Source: Gilliamella sp. Occ3-1
Lineage (GTDB): Bacteria > Pseudomonadota > Gammaproteobacteria > Enterobacterales > Orbaceae
Length of the DNA stretch: 64,000 nucleotides
NCBI RefSeq assembly: GCF_001690655.1
Contig: NZ_LZHQ01000028.1
Span: 1-64,000, forward strand
Reading direction: 5' to 3'
The notes beneath the pieces are model-generated. The model was given only the letters and a program-made list of their open reading frames with translations, made no database searches and was not told where the DNA came from. This document shows, in pieces, positions 44,135 through 53,954 of this stretch; the first letter of the stretch is position 1; the number at the start of each line of letters is the position of its first letter. Made by a program: the position numbers and the translations under genes.

Positions 44135-44643
44135 ACATAGATTAGTGTAGAGGTAAGCATGAGGCTTGTAAACAACAAAAGTGATATAAATTTAATAAGA
44201 CTCAAAAAACACATTAATTTATCAAGTTGATTTTAAATGATTTTTATTTTATTCTTGCAACCAAAAATTATTTCACTATTCTAAATGCTCAAAAACAAAT
44301 CAATATAAACACCACCAAATCCATCTATAAATTAATTTCAATACTTATTTACAGAAATATTTGAGCATCAAATAAATGACAATAATAATCCTTGAACGTC
44401 ATAAAATATGGTGTTTTTTTATAAAAAATCTCAGGTAGGACATAATTTTATTTAAGTTTCATTTTTAATTTTTTTCAATAAAATTAGATAATTAACATGA
44501 TTTTTGTTATTTTATGAAATTTACCCCAATACAGTATTGGCTTATAAGCTAATATGCTATAAATCTAGCCTAATATAGACATCTTACTTTCCCTATAAAG
44601 TGCTTTTAATTTCTTATTCATCTTATTAATTTTAAAAAATAAA
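44135..44643. other. 509-bp AT-rich gap between thi leader and pgeF
   Basis: No gene is supported. It should hold the thiB promoter. There is a 9-base inverted repeat (ATGCTCAAA at 44285-44293, TTTGAGCAT at 44360-44368) enclosing 66 bases, of unknown meaning. Confidence 0.5.
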
Positions 44644-45414
44644 TCACTCGAACCAGATCATTGATGCCATTCTGCCAGTTTTATTTTCACGCCTATAAGA
44701 AAAAAATTTATCCTGTTCGATATAAGTACAATAATCACCACCAAAAATTTGCGTTACTCCTACTGCTTGTAAGCGTTGTTTGGCAATTAGATATAAGTCG
44801 GCTAGGTATTTTTGTTCAGTCGGGTTGATCAATTTAAATGCTTCTTGTGCTTTTGGATCAACTTTTTCAAATTGTTGTTTGACTTCAATACCTACCTCAA
44901 ATTTTTTGACACTAATGGCTGGTCCCATCCACGCGATGATTTTTGATGGCGAGCTTGAGAATTTTTTGATCGTTTCTTCTAATATACCATTACATAATCC
45001 CCGCCAACCGGCATGGGCAGCTGCAACTTCGTCGCCTTTTGCTGTGCAAAAAAGCACCGGCATGCAATCTGCGGTTAGTACTACGCTAACTTGCTTAGGT
45101 TGATTGGTATATGATGCATCAGCTTCAAAAGTTTGATAAGGAACGATGTTACCTGTTGGGGGTTGTAAAGCAATTTGTGATATATCAAGCACTGTTGTGC
45201 TGTGAGTTTGCGTTAACCAATACGGTTCGCTTGGTATTTGTTCGGCTTGAATAATTCTTCGTAGGTTTTCAGCAATATGCTCGGAATTATCACCGGTTCG
45301 ATTTCCCATATTTAAACTTGCAAATGGCGCTAAACTGACGCCACCAGTCCGTGTTGTAGTAAAAGCATGAATTTTTTTTGGGGCTGTCCAATATGGGTAA
45401 ATCGGTTTAATCAT
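44644..45414 (-). CDS. pgeF: purine nucleoside phosphorylase / laccase-domain protein PgeF (YfiH)
   Basis: PgeF (YfiH) is a DUF152 protein with zinc-site residues in HSTTVLD, TADCMPVLF and AAAHAGWRGLC. In E. coli it removes wrongly placed residues from peptidoglycan precursors, and family members act on purine nucleosides. The 256-residue form from the ATG at 45414 aligns with E. coli; it lies 5 bases after the rluD stop, so the two are co-translated. Confidence 0.92.
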   Translation of the reverse strand: MIKPIYPYWTAPKKIHAFTTTRTGGVSLAPFASLNMGNRTGDNSEHIAENLRRIIQAEQIPSEPYWLTQTHSTTVLDISQIALQPPTGNIVPYQTFEADASYTNQPKQVSVVLTADCMPVLFCTAKGDEVAAAHAGWRGLCNGILEETIKKFSSSPSKIIAWMGPAISVKKFEVGIEVKQQFEKVDPKAQEAFKLINPTEQKYLADLYLIAKQRLQAVGVTQIFGGDYCTYIEQDKFFSYRRENKTGRMASMIWFE

Positions 45415-45419
45415 ATTTG

Positions 45420-46394
45420 TCACCAATCTAGTTCGTCTCTGTGCCACTCGGTATCTTCTTGTAAAGATTTAATTAATTTTTGCATATCTTCAGGAATAGG
45501 CGCATGCCATTCCATTTGTTCACCTGTTATAGGATGATATAAGCGCAACATGGTAGCGTGTAATGCTTGGCGATTAAAATCGCGTAAGGTTTGAATAAAA
45601 GATTCACTAGCTCCCTTAGGTGGTCTTGGTCTTCCACCATAGAGTGGGTCACCAATTAGTGGGTGAGCAATGTGTGCCATGTGCACACGGATTTGATGTG
45701 TTCGCCCTGTTTCTAAACGTAACCGCAAACGAGTATGTAAGCGATATTTTTCCATCACTCTGTAATGCGTAACCGCTGGTTTACCCGTTGGGAATACAGC
45801 CATATGAGTACGTTTGGTTGGATGACGGGTGATAGGCTGATCAACTGTCCCTCCTGCGGTAATAATCCCCATAACTACAGCTTCATATTCGCGTGTAATT
45901 TCGCGTAGTTGAAGTGATTCGACCAAGTGTGTTTGCGCCATAATGGTTTTAGCTACAACCATTAGCCCTGTTGTATCTTTATCTAGGCGATGCACAATAC
46001 CTGCGCGTGGCACGCATGCTATATCGGGATAATAATGCAATAATGCATTTAATACCGTACCATCAGGATTACCTGCTCCTGGATGCACAACTAAATCACG
46101 AGGTTTATTGATCACTAAAATATCACTATCCTCGTAAACAATATCAAGCTTTATATCTTCGGGTTGATGATAAATTTCTTGTTCAATTTCGGCATTAATA
46201 GTTATTATTTCACCACCGAGTACTTTTTCTTTAGGTTTATTAACGATGACGTTGTTGACAGCAACTTTATTATTAGTAATCCAATCTTTTATCCTTGAGC
46301 GTGAATAATCAGGAAAAAGCTCAGATAATGCTTGATCTAAACGCATTCCTAGTTGACTTTGTTCGATTTCGGTTGATAATATTAACTCATTCAT
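45420..46394 (-). CDS. rluD: 23S rRNA pseudouridine synthase RluD
   Basis: RluD makes pseudouridines 1911, 1915 and 1917 in helix 69 of 23S rRNA. The 324-residue protein has an S4 domain (MRLDQALSELFPDYSRSRIKDWI) and the catalytic motif GIVHRLDKDTTGLMVVAK with the essential Asp. It is divergent from bamD and upstream of pgeF, a conserved arrangement. Confidence 0.96.
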   Translation of the reverse strand: MNELILSTEIEQSQLGMRLDQALSELFPDYSRSRIKDWITNNKVAVNNVIVNKPKEKVLGGEIITINAEIEQEIYHQPEDIKLDIVYEDSDILVINKPRDLVVHPGAGNPDGTVLNALLHYYPDIACVPRAGIVHRLDKDTTGLMVVAKTIMAQTHLVESLQLREITREYEAVVMGIITAGGTVDQPITRHPTKRTHMAVFPTGKPAVTHYRVMEKYRLHTRLRLRLETGRTHQIRVHMAHIAHPLIGDPLYGGRPRPPKGASESFIQTLRDFNRQALHATMLRLYHPITGEQMEWHAPIPEDMQKLIKSLQEDTEWHRDELDW

Positions 46395-46486
46395 ATGTAA
46401 TTTATCTATTTTAAGCTGTTATGTTTTAGAGTATTATATACCAATCATCGCCTTTAATGTTTAATTATATTTGGATCAAAAACTGA

Positions 46487-47281
46487 ATGAAATTGCGTTT
46501 ACACTCTTTGTTAGCTATTGCTCTAAGTGGCATGCTAATTGGTTGTACTTCTTCCAAGCCCGATGTTGAGCGTTTACCTGAAATTGAACTTCATAACAAA
46601 GCGAAGTCAGAGCTTGAAAATGGTAATATTAAATCCAGTATTACTATATTAGAGGCTTTGGACAAGAATTATCCATTTGGTCCGTATTCCCAACAAGTCC
46701 AACTTGATTTGATTTATGCTTACTATAAATCAGCCGATTTACCGTTAGCAATTGCGTCAATTGACCGCTTTTTGAAATTAAATCCAACGCATCCTAATAT
46801 TGATTGGGTTATTTATATGCGAGGTATTTCAAATATGGCGCAAGACGACAATATGCTCCAAGGCTGGTTTAATGTTGATCGTTCAGATCGCGATCCGGAT
46901 TACGCTTCTGCTGCGTTTAAGGACTTTACTTATTTACTGTCAAGCTTCCCAAATAGTCAATATGCAGCCGATGCGCAAAGACGCCTTGTATTTTTGAAAA
47001 ATAGATTAGCTCGCTACCAGTTAAAAGTTGCGCAGTTCTATACAAAACGCGGTGCTTATATAGCAGTCATTAATCGTGTGACGCAAATGCTGGTTATGTT
47101 CCCAGATACCGATTCAACTAAAGAAGCGTTACTTTTGATGCATAATGCTTATAATGAATTAGGCTTAGTTGATGAAGCCCAAAAAGTTGATCAGCTGATT
47201 CAAGCGAATCTTGAAAACATGCCTAAAGAAGAGCAACGTTCATTTTTATCACACTTTACCACTGTTTTTAATGGCGGTTAA
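46487..47281 (+). CDS. bamD: outer-membrane assembly lipoprotein BamD
   Basis: BamD is the essential TPR lipoprotein of the beta-barrel assembly machine. The 264-residue protein (E. coli 245) has a lipobox ending at Cys20 (GMLIGC), then TPR motifs including YPFGPYSQQVQLDLIYAYYKS, VIYMRGI and FPNSQYAADAQRRLVFLKNRLA. The C-terminus is a little longer than usual. Confidence 0.95.
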   Translation: MKLRLHSLLAIALSGMLIGCTSSKPDVERLPEIELHNKAKSELENGNIKSSITILEALDKNYPFGPYSQQVQLDLIYAYYKSADLPLAIASIDRFLKLNPTHPNIDWVIYMRGISNMAQDDNMLQGWFNVDRSDRDPDYASAAFKDFTYLLSSFPNSQYAADAQRRLVFLKNRLARYQLKVAQFYTKRGAYIAVINRVTQMLVMFPDTDSTKEALLLMHNAYNELGLVDEAQKVDQLIQANLENMPKEEQRSFLSHFTTVFNGG

Positions 47282-47325
47282 GCTGTTTTATAATTAAGAT
47301 TCTACCTTTTGTAGTTTACCTACCT

Positions 47326-47361
47326 TTAATTGCTATTTAATCAAACTTAAATAGCAATTAA
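47326..47361 (+). terminator. AT-rich hairpin after bamD
   Basis: A perfect 15-bp stem (TTAATTGCTATTTAA / TTAAATAGCAATTAA) with a 6-base loop, 45 bases after bamD. Confidence 0.6.
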
Positions 47362-47562
47362 TTTAAGTTATTGTAACCCTTTTTAGCTTAAACTTTTAAA
47401 GTTTAGTCTTTTATCTGAAACATTCTATTTATAACACCTCATAACACAAAAAAACTCCATTAGTCATTAAATAATATGACGCCTATTGAAAATAAAATAC
47501 TAAGTAGTGTAATTCGTTACGTGAGTTGTGTACTAACTGTGAGGTATTTACAATAAGAATTT
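47362..47562. other. start of the decayed zone after bamD
   Basis: This stretch lacks coding frames or recognisable motifs. It leads into transposase debris. Confidence 0.4.
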
Positions 47563-47850
47563 TTAATTGATACGATAATTATTAAACATTTTAACAAATA
47601 GATGTTCACTTGTACTTTGATATTCACGTCCGTTATCGGAATAAATACATGTAGTGATATACGGACATTGGGCTAATATATCATTTTGCAGAAACTGTGC
47701 TACGCTAAATTGGGATTTATCAGAGTAAATACCTGCATAGAGCTCACGTGAAAAATCATCAATGTCGACAAAATAAATATTCTCTGGTTTGTTGTTTTGT
47801 TTAATTTTTAAGTAAAGGTAAACGCTTGGTATGAACGTGTAGCATTTCAT
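47563..47850 (-). pseudogene. IS481-like transposase fragment (DDE integrase core)
   Basis: This 95-residue frame carries part of an integrase core: VDIDDFSRELYAGIYSDKSQ with the first Asp and CIYSDNGREYQST with the second Asp, the spacing seen in IS481-type transposases. The N-terminal HTH and the C-terminal Glu region are missing, so it cannot be active. Confidence 0.7.
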
Positions 47851-47920
47851 CCGGATAGGCCTACAGCTTATGAATTAAAACAAAGTATTGACCACAAAGG
47901 TAACTTTTAAGATAATGGTA

Positions 47921-47961
47921 TAAATACCCATAGTAAGTACATAACTCACCATGGGTATTTA
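47921..47961. repeat. inverted repeat in the decayed zone
   Basis: A perfect 11-bp stem (TAAATACCCAT / ATGGGTATTTA) with a 19-base loop, between the IS481-like and IS3-like relics. It could be an old terminator or an element end. Confidence 0.4.
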
Positions 47962-47992
47962 CAAAACTGAGAACTTGTTAAATTAAATTTTC

Positions 47993-48130
47993 TGTAAAAA
48001 ATATTCAGCATCCTATACCGTTTAGTGGCTAATTAAGAATTAATAGTATCTATTTGTTAAGAAGACTTCAATGTGATAGGTACGATTAAATCGTTCGATA
48101 TAACCTTTCGCCAGTTGGATATAATCAACT
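47993..48130 (-). mobile_element. IS3-type OrfB C-terminal relic with element tail (copy 2)
   Basis: The minus strand from about 48130 reads VDYIQLAKGYIERFNRTYH and IEVFLTNRYY before a stop at 48040-48042, the last part of an IS3-family OrfB (YIQ ... IERFNRT-Y-x-EV). The following 68 bases (47993-48060) recur at 25468-25535. All upstream catalytic parts are missing. Confidence 0.65.
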
Positions 48131-48213
48131 TGTTATACCATGTGATTTGTTCAATGAGTAACTTTATTATTAAATGATAAAGCTGTTAAGCTATAAAAAA
48201 CAAAGGTTCATAA

Positions 48214-48527
48214 AACAGCAACTACGTTTTTGTAAGTGCGAATAATAACCCTTTAAAAGATATTGATCGAGGAGTCTTTAATTGCACCAAGAAAATTTGT
48301 AAAACTGATAATTCCCATTTTCACAATTTAAGGTACACACGAGCAAGCAGGCATATCCAAATTTTTACACAGCAAGAATTGGGTGGTTGGGAATCCTTGG
48401 AGATGGTAAAAAATACGCTCATATGAACGATGAACATTTAAGTCATTTTTCAAATGCGGGCACAATTTGGTCACAAAATAGAAATAAATATCATCAAGCT
48501 TTGAATTTGCCAACTATAAGTGATTGA
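48214..48527 (+). pseudogene. tyrosine integrase C-terminal remnant next to tRNA-Arg
   Basis: The frame reads YVFVSANNNPLKDIDRGVF, then FHNLRYTRASRHIQ and QQELGGWESLEMV up to about 48413, and continues in a shifted frame as KYAHMNDEHLSHFSNAGTIW to a stop at 48525-48527. This is the catalytic part of a phage/island tyrosine recombinase (H-x-x-R, GGW ..., and the tyrosine in KYAH). The N-terminus is gone, a frameshift breaks it, and the second box has Tyr in place of the usual His (LRYT). It ends 17 bases from tRNA-Arg, the classic place for an island integrase. Confidence 0.8.
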
Positions 48528-48543
48528 TTATTTTAGAATTTAA

Positions 48544-48620
48544 TGGCGTCCCCTACAGGATTCGAACCTGTGACCTACGGCTTAGAAGGCCGTTGCTCTA
48601 TCCAGCTGAGCTAAGGAGAC
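48544..48620 (-). tRNA. tRNA-Arg (anticodon UCU)
   Basis: The minus strand folds as a standard tRNA: acceptor GTCTCCT / AGGGGAC, D-arm with AGCTCAGCTGGATAGAGC, anticodon loop CTTCTAA with TCT, T-arm ACAGGTTCGAATCCTGT, discriminator G and encoded CCA. It reads AGA/AGG codons. An integrase remnant lies 16 bases from its 3' end. Confidence 0.97.
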
Positions 48621-48777
48621 TTAGATAGGATTTTTTGTTTAGACGCTGTGTATTATATAAAGCTATTTCGATCCGTCAATGATTTTTAATGGTTTATTAC
48701 ATTGGATTGATAAAATATCATCAATTTAATTTCTTATTAGTTTAATTTTGGTTATGAATGTATATCTTATCCTTAAT

Positions 48778-49011
48778 TTAATTTGCATCACAATGTAGAT
48801 ATTTTTTAATTACTTTTATTCTATTATCTATTAATAACTTTATTGATGCCGAGCGTGATTTATCACGCTCGGCATCACCTAGGTAATGTTTTTTCGCTTC
48901 AAATTTTTTGGTTAATTGATAAAGTCGCATGCGTTCGGAGTTATAATCTAGATCTGTAGCATTCACAAAACAACTAGTTAAAATTAATATGACACTTATT
49001 ATTAACTTCAT
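48778..49011 (-). CDS. small secreted protein, unknown function
   Basis: The 77-residue frame has a signal peptide (KLIISVILILTSCFVNA, cleavage near residue 18) and a charged mature part with one cysteine near the C-terminus. I do not recognise a family. The frame contains a 32-bp perfect palindrome (48845-48876) that codes GDAERDKSRSAS. It lies 38 bases downstream of rep on the same strand. No strong ribosome-binding site is visible. Confidence 0.5.
   Translation of the reverse strand: MKLIISVILILTSCFVNATDLDYNSERMRLYQLTKKFEAKKHYLGDAERDKSRSASIKLLIDNRIKVIKKYLHCDAN
48845..48876. repeat. 32-bp perfect palindrome inside a small secreted-protein gene
   Basis: GATGCCGAGCGTGAT pairs with ATCACGCTCGGCATC around a TT centre. 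The stem is GC-rich against an AT-rich background and lies in the coding frame of 48778-49011. Confidence 0.85.
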
Positions 49012-49049
49012 CGTTTGTTATTCATTATTTTATACTAGTCAAAATTTGA

Positions 49050-51065
49050 TTACTTAGCCTTGGCAATTTGCGCTTTTAGCATGGCTAGTCTACTTTGCCC
49101 TTGTTGCATTTTTTTTTCAGGTGATAATTCGTTACGCTGATCTTGCCATTCTAAGTCATCTTGCGGTAGTTCTAATAAAAATCGACTCGGTTCAACTTGA
49201 AGTGTTTCGCCAAATTGTTTACGTTGTCGGCTAAAAGAGAAAGTCAGTTCTCGTTGCGCCCGAGTAATACCAACATAAGCTAAACGGCGCTCTTCTTCAA
49301 TGTTATCTTCATCAATACTGGTTTGATGAGGTAATAAACCTTCGGACATGCCAATCAAGTAGACATAAGGAAACTCTAATCCTTTAGATGCATGTAGTGT
49401 CATAAGTTGTACTTGGTCGAGTTCTTCTTCGGACTCGTTACGTTCTAACATATCACGCAAAGTAAATCTCGCGACAGCTTGTTCAAGTGTCATTGCTTCA
49501 TCAATATCATCACCTTGCAACATATCATTTAACCAACTGACCAATTGTTCTACATTGCGCATGCGCATTTGCCCAGATTTTGGAGATGATGAGGTTTCAT
49601 AAATCCAGCTCTCATAATGAATCCCGTGTAAAAGTTCATAAATTGCTTCCATGGGTTCAGTATGAGATTTTTGAATAAGGGTATCAAACCAATGTATGAA
49701 TTCTTGTAATGACTCCATACGTTTACCTGAAAGCAATTGGGTCAACCCCATATCATGGCTTGCTTGATATAAACTAACACCTCGATGATTAGCCCATTCG
49801 CCAAGTTTTTGAATAGTTGCTGGACCAATTTCTCGTTTTGGTGTGTTGATAATACGAATAAACGCATTATCATCATCTGGATTAGTTAATAATCGCAAAT
49901 ATGCTATTAGGTCTTTAATTTCAATTCGAGCAAAAAATGATGTACCGCCAGAGATTCGATACGGTATCCGATATTGCATAAGTATCTTTTCAATTAGTCG
50001 AGCCTGATGATTGCCACGATATAAGATAGCGTATTGACCATATTGGCTGTTATGTGCAAAGCGATGACCAATAAGGTAATTGATGACTTTTTCGGCTTCA
50101 TGCTCTTCGCTATCGGCTGAAATAACTTTTAATGTTTCACCATAACCCATTTCTGAGAAAAGTTTCTTTTCAAGGATATGTGGATTATTTTCGATTAAGA
50201 TATTCGCCACTTTTAAAATTCGACCCGATGATCGGTAATTTTGTTCTAATTTGATCACTTCTAAATTAGGAAAATCTTGGTTAAGTAATACTAAATTTTG
50301 TGGTCGTGCACCACGCCAAGAGTAAATAGACTGATCATCATCACCAACAACAGTAAATTTAGCTCGGTTACCAACCAATAATTTGATAAATTCGTACTGA
50401 CTTGTGTTTGTGTCTTGATATTCATCAACCAACAAATAACGAACTTTGTTTTGCCATTTTTCGCGAACTTCTTCGTTGGTTTTTAATAATAGTGTGGGCA
50501 ATAATATAAGATCATCAAAATCTAATATACTGCAAGCTTTTAATTGTTTTTCATACAATTGATAACAGTGAGCAAATAGTTTCTCTTTATTCGTCTGCGC
50601 TCTTGCCATCGCAATAGTTGAATCAACAAGATCATTTTTCCAATTTGAGATTGTTGAACGTAATTGATTAATCAGATCCTTATCATCTTCTAACCATTGA
50701 TGAGTTAGTTCCTTGAGTAGCGCTATTTGATCATGATCATCAAATAGAGAGAAGTTAGATTTAATTCCCAGATGAGTATACTCTCGGCGAATAATATCCA
50801 ACCCTAGCGTATGGAATGTTGATATTTTAAGCCCTCTTGCTTCTTGTTTACTAAGTGCTTGGGCTATACGTTCTTTCATTTCGCGTGCGGCTTTATTCGT
50901 AAAGGTAACCGCAACAATATGGCGTGGTAAATATTCTTTAACACGAATTAAATAGGAAATTTTGTTAATGATAACCCGAGTTTTGCCAGAACCTGCCCCA
51001 GCTAAAACAAGGCACGGTCCTGAAACATATTCAACGGCTTTTTGTTGACTTGAATTTAAACGCAC
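49050..51065 (-). CDS. rep: ATP-dependent DNA helicase Rep
   Basis: Rep is a 3'-5' superfamily 1 helicase that clears proteins from DNA ahead of forks. The 671-residue protein (E. coli 673) has motif [13 protein letters not shown], motif [12 protein letters not shown], motif [18 protein letters not shown], motif IV EQNYRSS and motif [15 protein letters not shown]. The start [13 protein letters not shown] fits Rep better than UvrD, which is longer at the C-terminus. Confidence 0.95.
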   Translation of the reverse strand: MRLNSSQQKAVEYVSGPCLVLAGAGSGKTRVIINKISYLIRVKEYLPRHIVAVTFTNKAAREMKERIAQALSKQEARGLKISTFHTLGLDIIRREYTHLGIKSNFSLFDDHDQIALLKELTHQWLEDDKDLINQLRSTISNWKNDLVDSTIAMARAQTNKEKLFAHCYQLYEKQLKACSILDFDDLILLPTLLLKTNEEVREKWQNKVRYLLVDEYQDTNTSQYEFIKLLVGNRAKFTVVGDDDQSIYSWRGARPQNLVLLNQDFPNLEVIKLEQNYRSSGRILKVANILIENNPHILEKKLFSEMGYGETLKVISADSEEHEAEKVINYLIGHRFAHNSQYGQYAILYRGNHQARLIEKILMQYRIPYRISGGTSFFARIEIKDLIAYLRLLTNPDDDNAFIRIINTPKREIGPATIQKLGEWANHRGVSLYQASHDMGLTQLLSGKRMESLQEFIHWFDTLIQKSHTEPMEAIYELLHGIHYESWIYETSSSPKSGQMRMRNVEQLVSWLNDMLQGDDIDEAMTLEQAVARFTLRDMLERNESEEELDQVQLMTLHASKGLEFPYVYLIGMSEGLLPHQTSIDEDNIEEERRLAYVGITRAQRELTFSFSRQRKQFGETLQVEPSRFLLELPQDDLEWQDQRNELSPEKKMQQGQSRLAMLKAQIAKAK

Positions 51066-51169
51066 AGAATAAAACCATTAGGAAAAATATGAGCTAGTAT
51101 ATAACGATATACTAGCAGCGCGCAATTAGCGTCATTATTGAGCAAATATAATTGCTATTTTGTTAAATA

Positions 51170-52138
51170 TTATTTGATGAATGTTAAAGCCTGTTCAACA
51201 ACCTCGACCCCTGCCCCTTTTTTATGCGCATTTTCGCTAAGATAACGCCGCCATTGCCTTGCTCCTTTACGTCCATTAAATATACCTAAAGTATGCCGCA
51301 TAATATGGTTAAGTTGCGCACCTTGCATTAGCTGTTGTTGGATATAAGGGTAAAGTGCTTGAATAGCAGATAGAGGATCAATGACGGGAGCATTTGTGCC
51401 AAAAATTTGTGTATCAATTTCAGTAAGTAACAGTGGATTTTGATATGCCTCTCGCCCAACCATCACACCATCAACATGCTGTAAATGGCATTTTATTTCA
51501 TCAATTGTTTTTATGCCACCATTGATGGCTATAGTTAAATTGGGATAATCTTGTTTCAATTTATAAACACGTTCATAGTCAAGCGATGGAACCTCACGAT
51601 TTTCCTTTGGGCTTAATCCTGATAACCATGCTTTGCGCGCATGTACAATAAATGTTTTGGTGTAAGGCATTACCTTTTCAATAAATTGACACAAAAAAGT
51701 ATAGCTATCGCAATCATCAATACCAATTCTTGTTTTTACCGTGACAGGAATATCAACTTGATCTTGCATCTGAGCGATACAATCGGCAATCAAATTTGGA
51801 TTTCCCATTAAACAAGCACCAAACATACCATTTTGTACGCGATCTGATGGACATCCCACATTTAAGTTGATTTCGTCATAACCACGTTCTTGCGCTAATT
51901 TTGCACATTGCGCTAATGCGTTAGGATCGCTACCGCCTAGTTGCAAGCTAAGTGGATGCTCTTCATTGTTGAAAGCTAAATAATCACCTTTCCCAAATAA
52001 AATTGCACCTGTAGTTACCATTTCGGTATATAGCAATGCTTTTTTTGTTAAAATTCGATGAAAATAACGGCAATGTTTATCTGTCCAATCTAACATTGGG
52101 GCAATAGAAAAACGATTTAAACTTGAACTATTATGCAA
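51170..52138 (-). CDS. dusA: tRNA-dihydrouridine synthase A
   Basis: DusA reduces U20/U20a in tRNA with FMN and NADPH. The 322-residue TIM-barrel has [20 protein letters not shown], the catalytic-cysteine motif [37 protein letters not shown] and [10 protein letters not shown]. The long conserved HARKAWL and C-terminal helix favour DusA over DusB/C. Confidence 0.95.
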   Translation of the reverse strand: MHNSSSLNRFSIAPMLDWTDKHCRYFHRILTKKALLYTEMVTTGAILFGKGDYLAFNNEEHPLSLQLGGSDPNALAQCAKLAQERGYDEINLNVGCPSDRVQNGMFGACLMGNPNLIADCIAQMQDQVDIPVTVKTRIGIDDCDSYTFLCQFIEKVMPYTKTFIVHARKAWLSGLSPKENREVPSLDYERVYKLKQDYPNLTIAINGGIKTIDEIKCHLQHVDGVMVGREAYQNPLLLTEIDTQIFGTNAPVIDPLSAIQALYPYIQQQLMQGAQLNHIMRHTLGIFNGRKGARQWRRYLSENAHKKGAGVEVVEQALTFIK

Positions 52139-52273
52139 AAAATCACCTCGACATTAATTAAAAATATTATCCTATTTGACACTTTCAAATAGAATAATAA
52201 TATAAGGAATAAAAACGGATAAAAATAAGACAAATACCATTTTATTCAAACACCTGAATTATTAAAGAAACAT

Positions 52274-52590
52274 ATGCGTTTTATTGCTACTATGCAACAA
52301 ATTTTTGGTGTTATTTTTATAATTGCAGGCGCTTTTACATGTCTGGGGATAATCACTGCTATTATTGGCATTCCACAAATTATTGCTGGTCTCAAGATTT
52401 TTAAATCGGTAAGTGCATTTAGTTGAGCTGCAAATCTTCATAAAGAAGAATATATTGTTGCTATTGAAAATCTACATGGCGATTGAAAATATTTTCTAAT
52501 TACATTTATCGCTTAATTCTATTTGTTATTTTATACATTGCAATTATTATTTCAATTTTTGCCTCTTACAATGGTAATGGCTACCAATAA
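52274..52590 (+). pseudogene. DUF5362-like two-helix membrane protein, broken
   Basis: From an ATG at 52274 the frame gives MQQIFGVIFIIAGAFTCLGI and IGIPQIIAGLKIFKS, then an in-frame TGA at 52424-52426, continues KEEYIVAIENLHGD to a second TGA at 52484, and after a frame change gives YIYRLILFVILYIAIIISIF to a stop at 52588. The layout of one helix, short loop and second helix fits DUF5362-type small membrane proteins. At least two stops and a shift mean it is inactive. Confidence 0.55.
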
Positions 52591-52630
52591 CAATTATCAT
52601 TTTAATATTTTTTCTTATAAATGGGCAAAT

Positions 52631-52669
52631 ATAACTAAAAACTCATCTCTCTACGAGTTTCTTAGTTAT
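52631..52669. terminator. hairpin between the DUF5362-like relic and bamE
   Basis: An imperfect long stem (ATAACTAAAAACTC / GAGTTTCTTAGTTAT, one bulged base) lies 8 bases from the bamE stop. It can serve bamE on the minus strand and the relic on the plus strand. Confidence 0.6.
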
Positions 52670-52676
52670 ATTTTGG

Positions 52677-53093
52677 TTAAGATTCAGAATTATCATCATC
52701 AGATTTAGTATCAATTGGGTCTGATATACCTTGTTTATTCATCTCTGCTAATGATTTAGAACCAGCTAGCTCTGAGACTTTGATATCCTTTACAATGCCC
52801 ATTTCATCAAAATAAACAGCATACGTTCTTTGGCTTACAGTGCCATGCTGAGGTTGTTGGCGGAAAACATAATACCAAACGCTATCACCAAAAATGGAAG
52901 TTAGCATTGGTGATCCCATAATAAATACGACCTGTTCTTTATTTTGACCAACTTGTAATAGATCAATAGCATCTTGCGTCACATAATTACCTTGATTAAT
53001 ATCGGGTCGATATACCCAACGTTCAACAACTGAACAACCTGTTAATAAAACACTCGTTATAATTGCAAAGGCGATAGATTTACGAAACAGCAT
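52677..53093 (-). CDS. bamE: outer-membrane assembly lipoprotein BamE
   Basis: BamE is a small non-essential lipoprotein of the BAM complex. The 138-residue protein has lipobox LLTGC (Cys20), the conserved YRPDINQGNYVTQ, LQVGQNKEQVVFIMGSPML and WYYVFRQQPQHG. The C-terminal tail is Asp/Ser-rich and longer than in E. coli (113 residues). Confidence 0.94.
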   Translation of the reverse strand: MLFRKSIAFAIITSVLLTGCSVVERWVYRPDINQGNYVTQDAIDLLQVGQNKEQVVFIMGSPMLTSIFGDSVWYYVFRQQPQHGTVSQRTYAVYFDEMGIVKDIKVSELAGSKSLAEMNKQGISDPIDTKSDDDNSES

Positions 53094-53301
53094 CTAACTT
53101 TATCCATAAAAAAATAATGATATATATATTATCGCTGATATTTTTCATAAGTGCTAGCCAAATTAATAAATTCTTCCACAGTTAGATAATGATTCTGTTA
53201 TCAGCAATTCCTAATATGAATTATCACTTGAATTTTATTCTTGTATCAACCAACTTAATACTGTCATAATAGACACTATTTTTAAATATCAAAGGTACAA
53301 A

Positions 53302-53913
53302 ATGAAACTAGAAACAATAGATCAAAAAGCAAGTTATGCTATCGGTTTGCAAATAGGACAACAACTAAAAGAATCTGGCTTAAATAATTTAGAAATCAAC
53401 GCATTAAAACTAGCAATGGAAGATGTTTTAGCTGGTAATCAACCGGCTCTACCTTTGCAAGAATTACATGAAGCATTGCGCCATGTGCATGAACAAGCGA
53501 CCAAAGAAAAGGTCAAACAAGCAGAAAAAATTGCTCAAGCAGGTAAAGATTTTCTAGCAGAAAACATCAAAAAAGATAGCATTAAATCGACTGAATCAGG
53601 TTTACAATACGAAATCATCAAACAAGGTGATGGCGCTTTACCAAAAGCAACCGATCATGTGCAAGTTCATTATACAGGGCAACTAATTAATGGTACCGTA
53701 TTTGATAGTTCTGTTGAACGTGGGCAACCTGCTGAATTTCCAGTCAATGGCGTAATTCAAGGCTGGGTTGAAGCGTTACAACTTATGCCTGAAGGTTCAA
53801 AATGGCGTTTATATATTCCTCAAGAATTAGCCTATGGTGCTCAAGGTGCTGGCGCATCAATTCCGCCATACAGTGCATTAATTTTTGATGTTGAATTACT
53901 AAAAGTTTTATAA
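53302..53913 (+). CDS. fklB: FKBP-type peptidyl-prolyl isomerase, FklB type
   Basis: The 203-residue protein has an N-terminal dimerisation domain ([20 protein letters not shown]) and a C-terminal FKBP domain ([54 protein letters not shown]). No signal peptide is present, which favours cytoplasmic FklB over periplasmic FkpA. AGGTAC precedes the ATG. Confidence 0.9.
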   Translation: MKLETIDQKASYAIGLQIGQQLKESGLNNLEINALKLAMEDVLAGNQPALPLQELHEALRHVHEQATKEKVKQAEKIAQAGKDFLAENIKKDSIKSTESGLQYEIIKQGDGALPKATDHVQVHYTGQLINGTVFDSSVERGQPAEFPVNGVIQGWVEALQLMPEGSKWRLYIPQELAYGAQGAGASIPPYSALIFDVELLKVL

Positions 53914-53920
53914 ACAAGAG

Positions 53921-53947
53921 TGGACGCTACTTGGCGTCCATTTGTTT
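53921..53947 (+). terminator. terminator after fklB
   Basis: A 7-bp stem (TGGACGC / GCGTCCA) with a 6-base loop and T-rich tail, 8 bases past the stop; convergent with the MFS gene. Confidence 0.75.
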
Positions 53948-53954
53948 TGAACTA

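Noticed and set aside
48328..48513. Minus-strand frame of 61 codons
   Set aside because: It is antisense to the integrase remnant, whose plus-strand motifs (GGWESLEM, KYAH) are clear.
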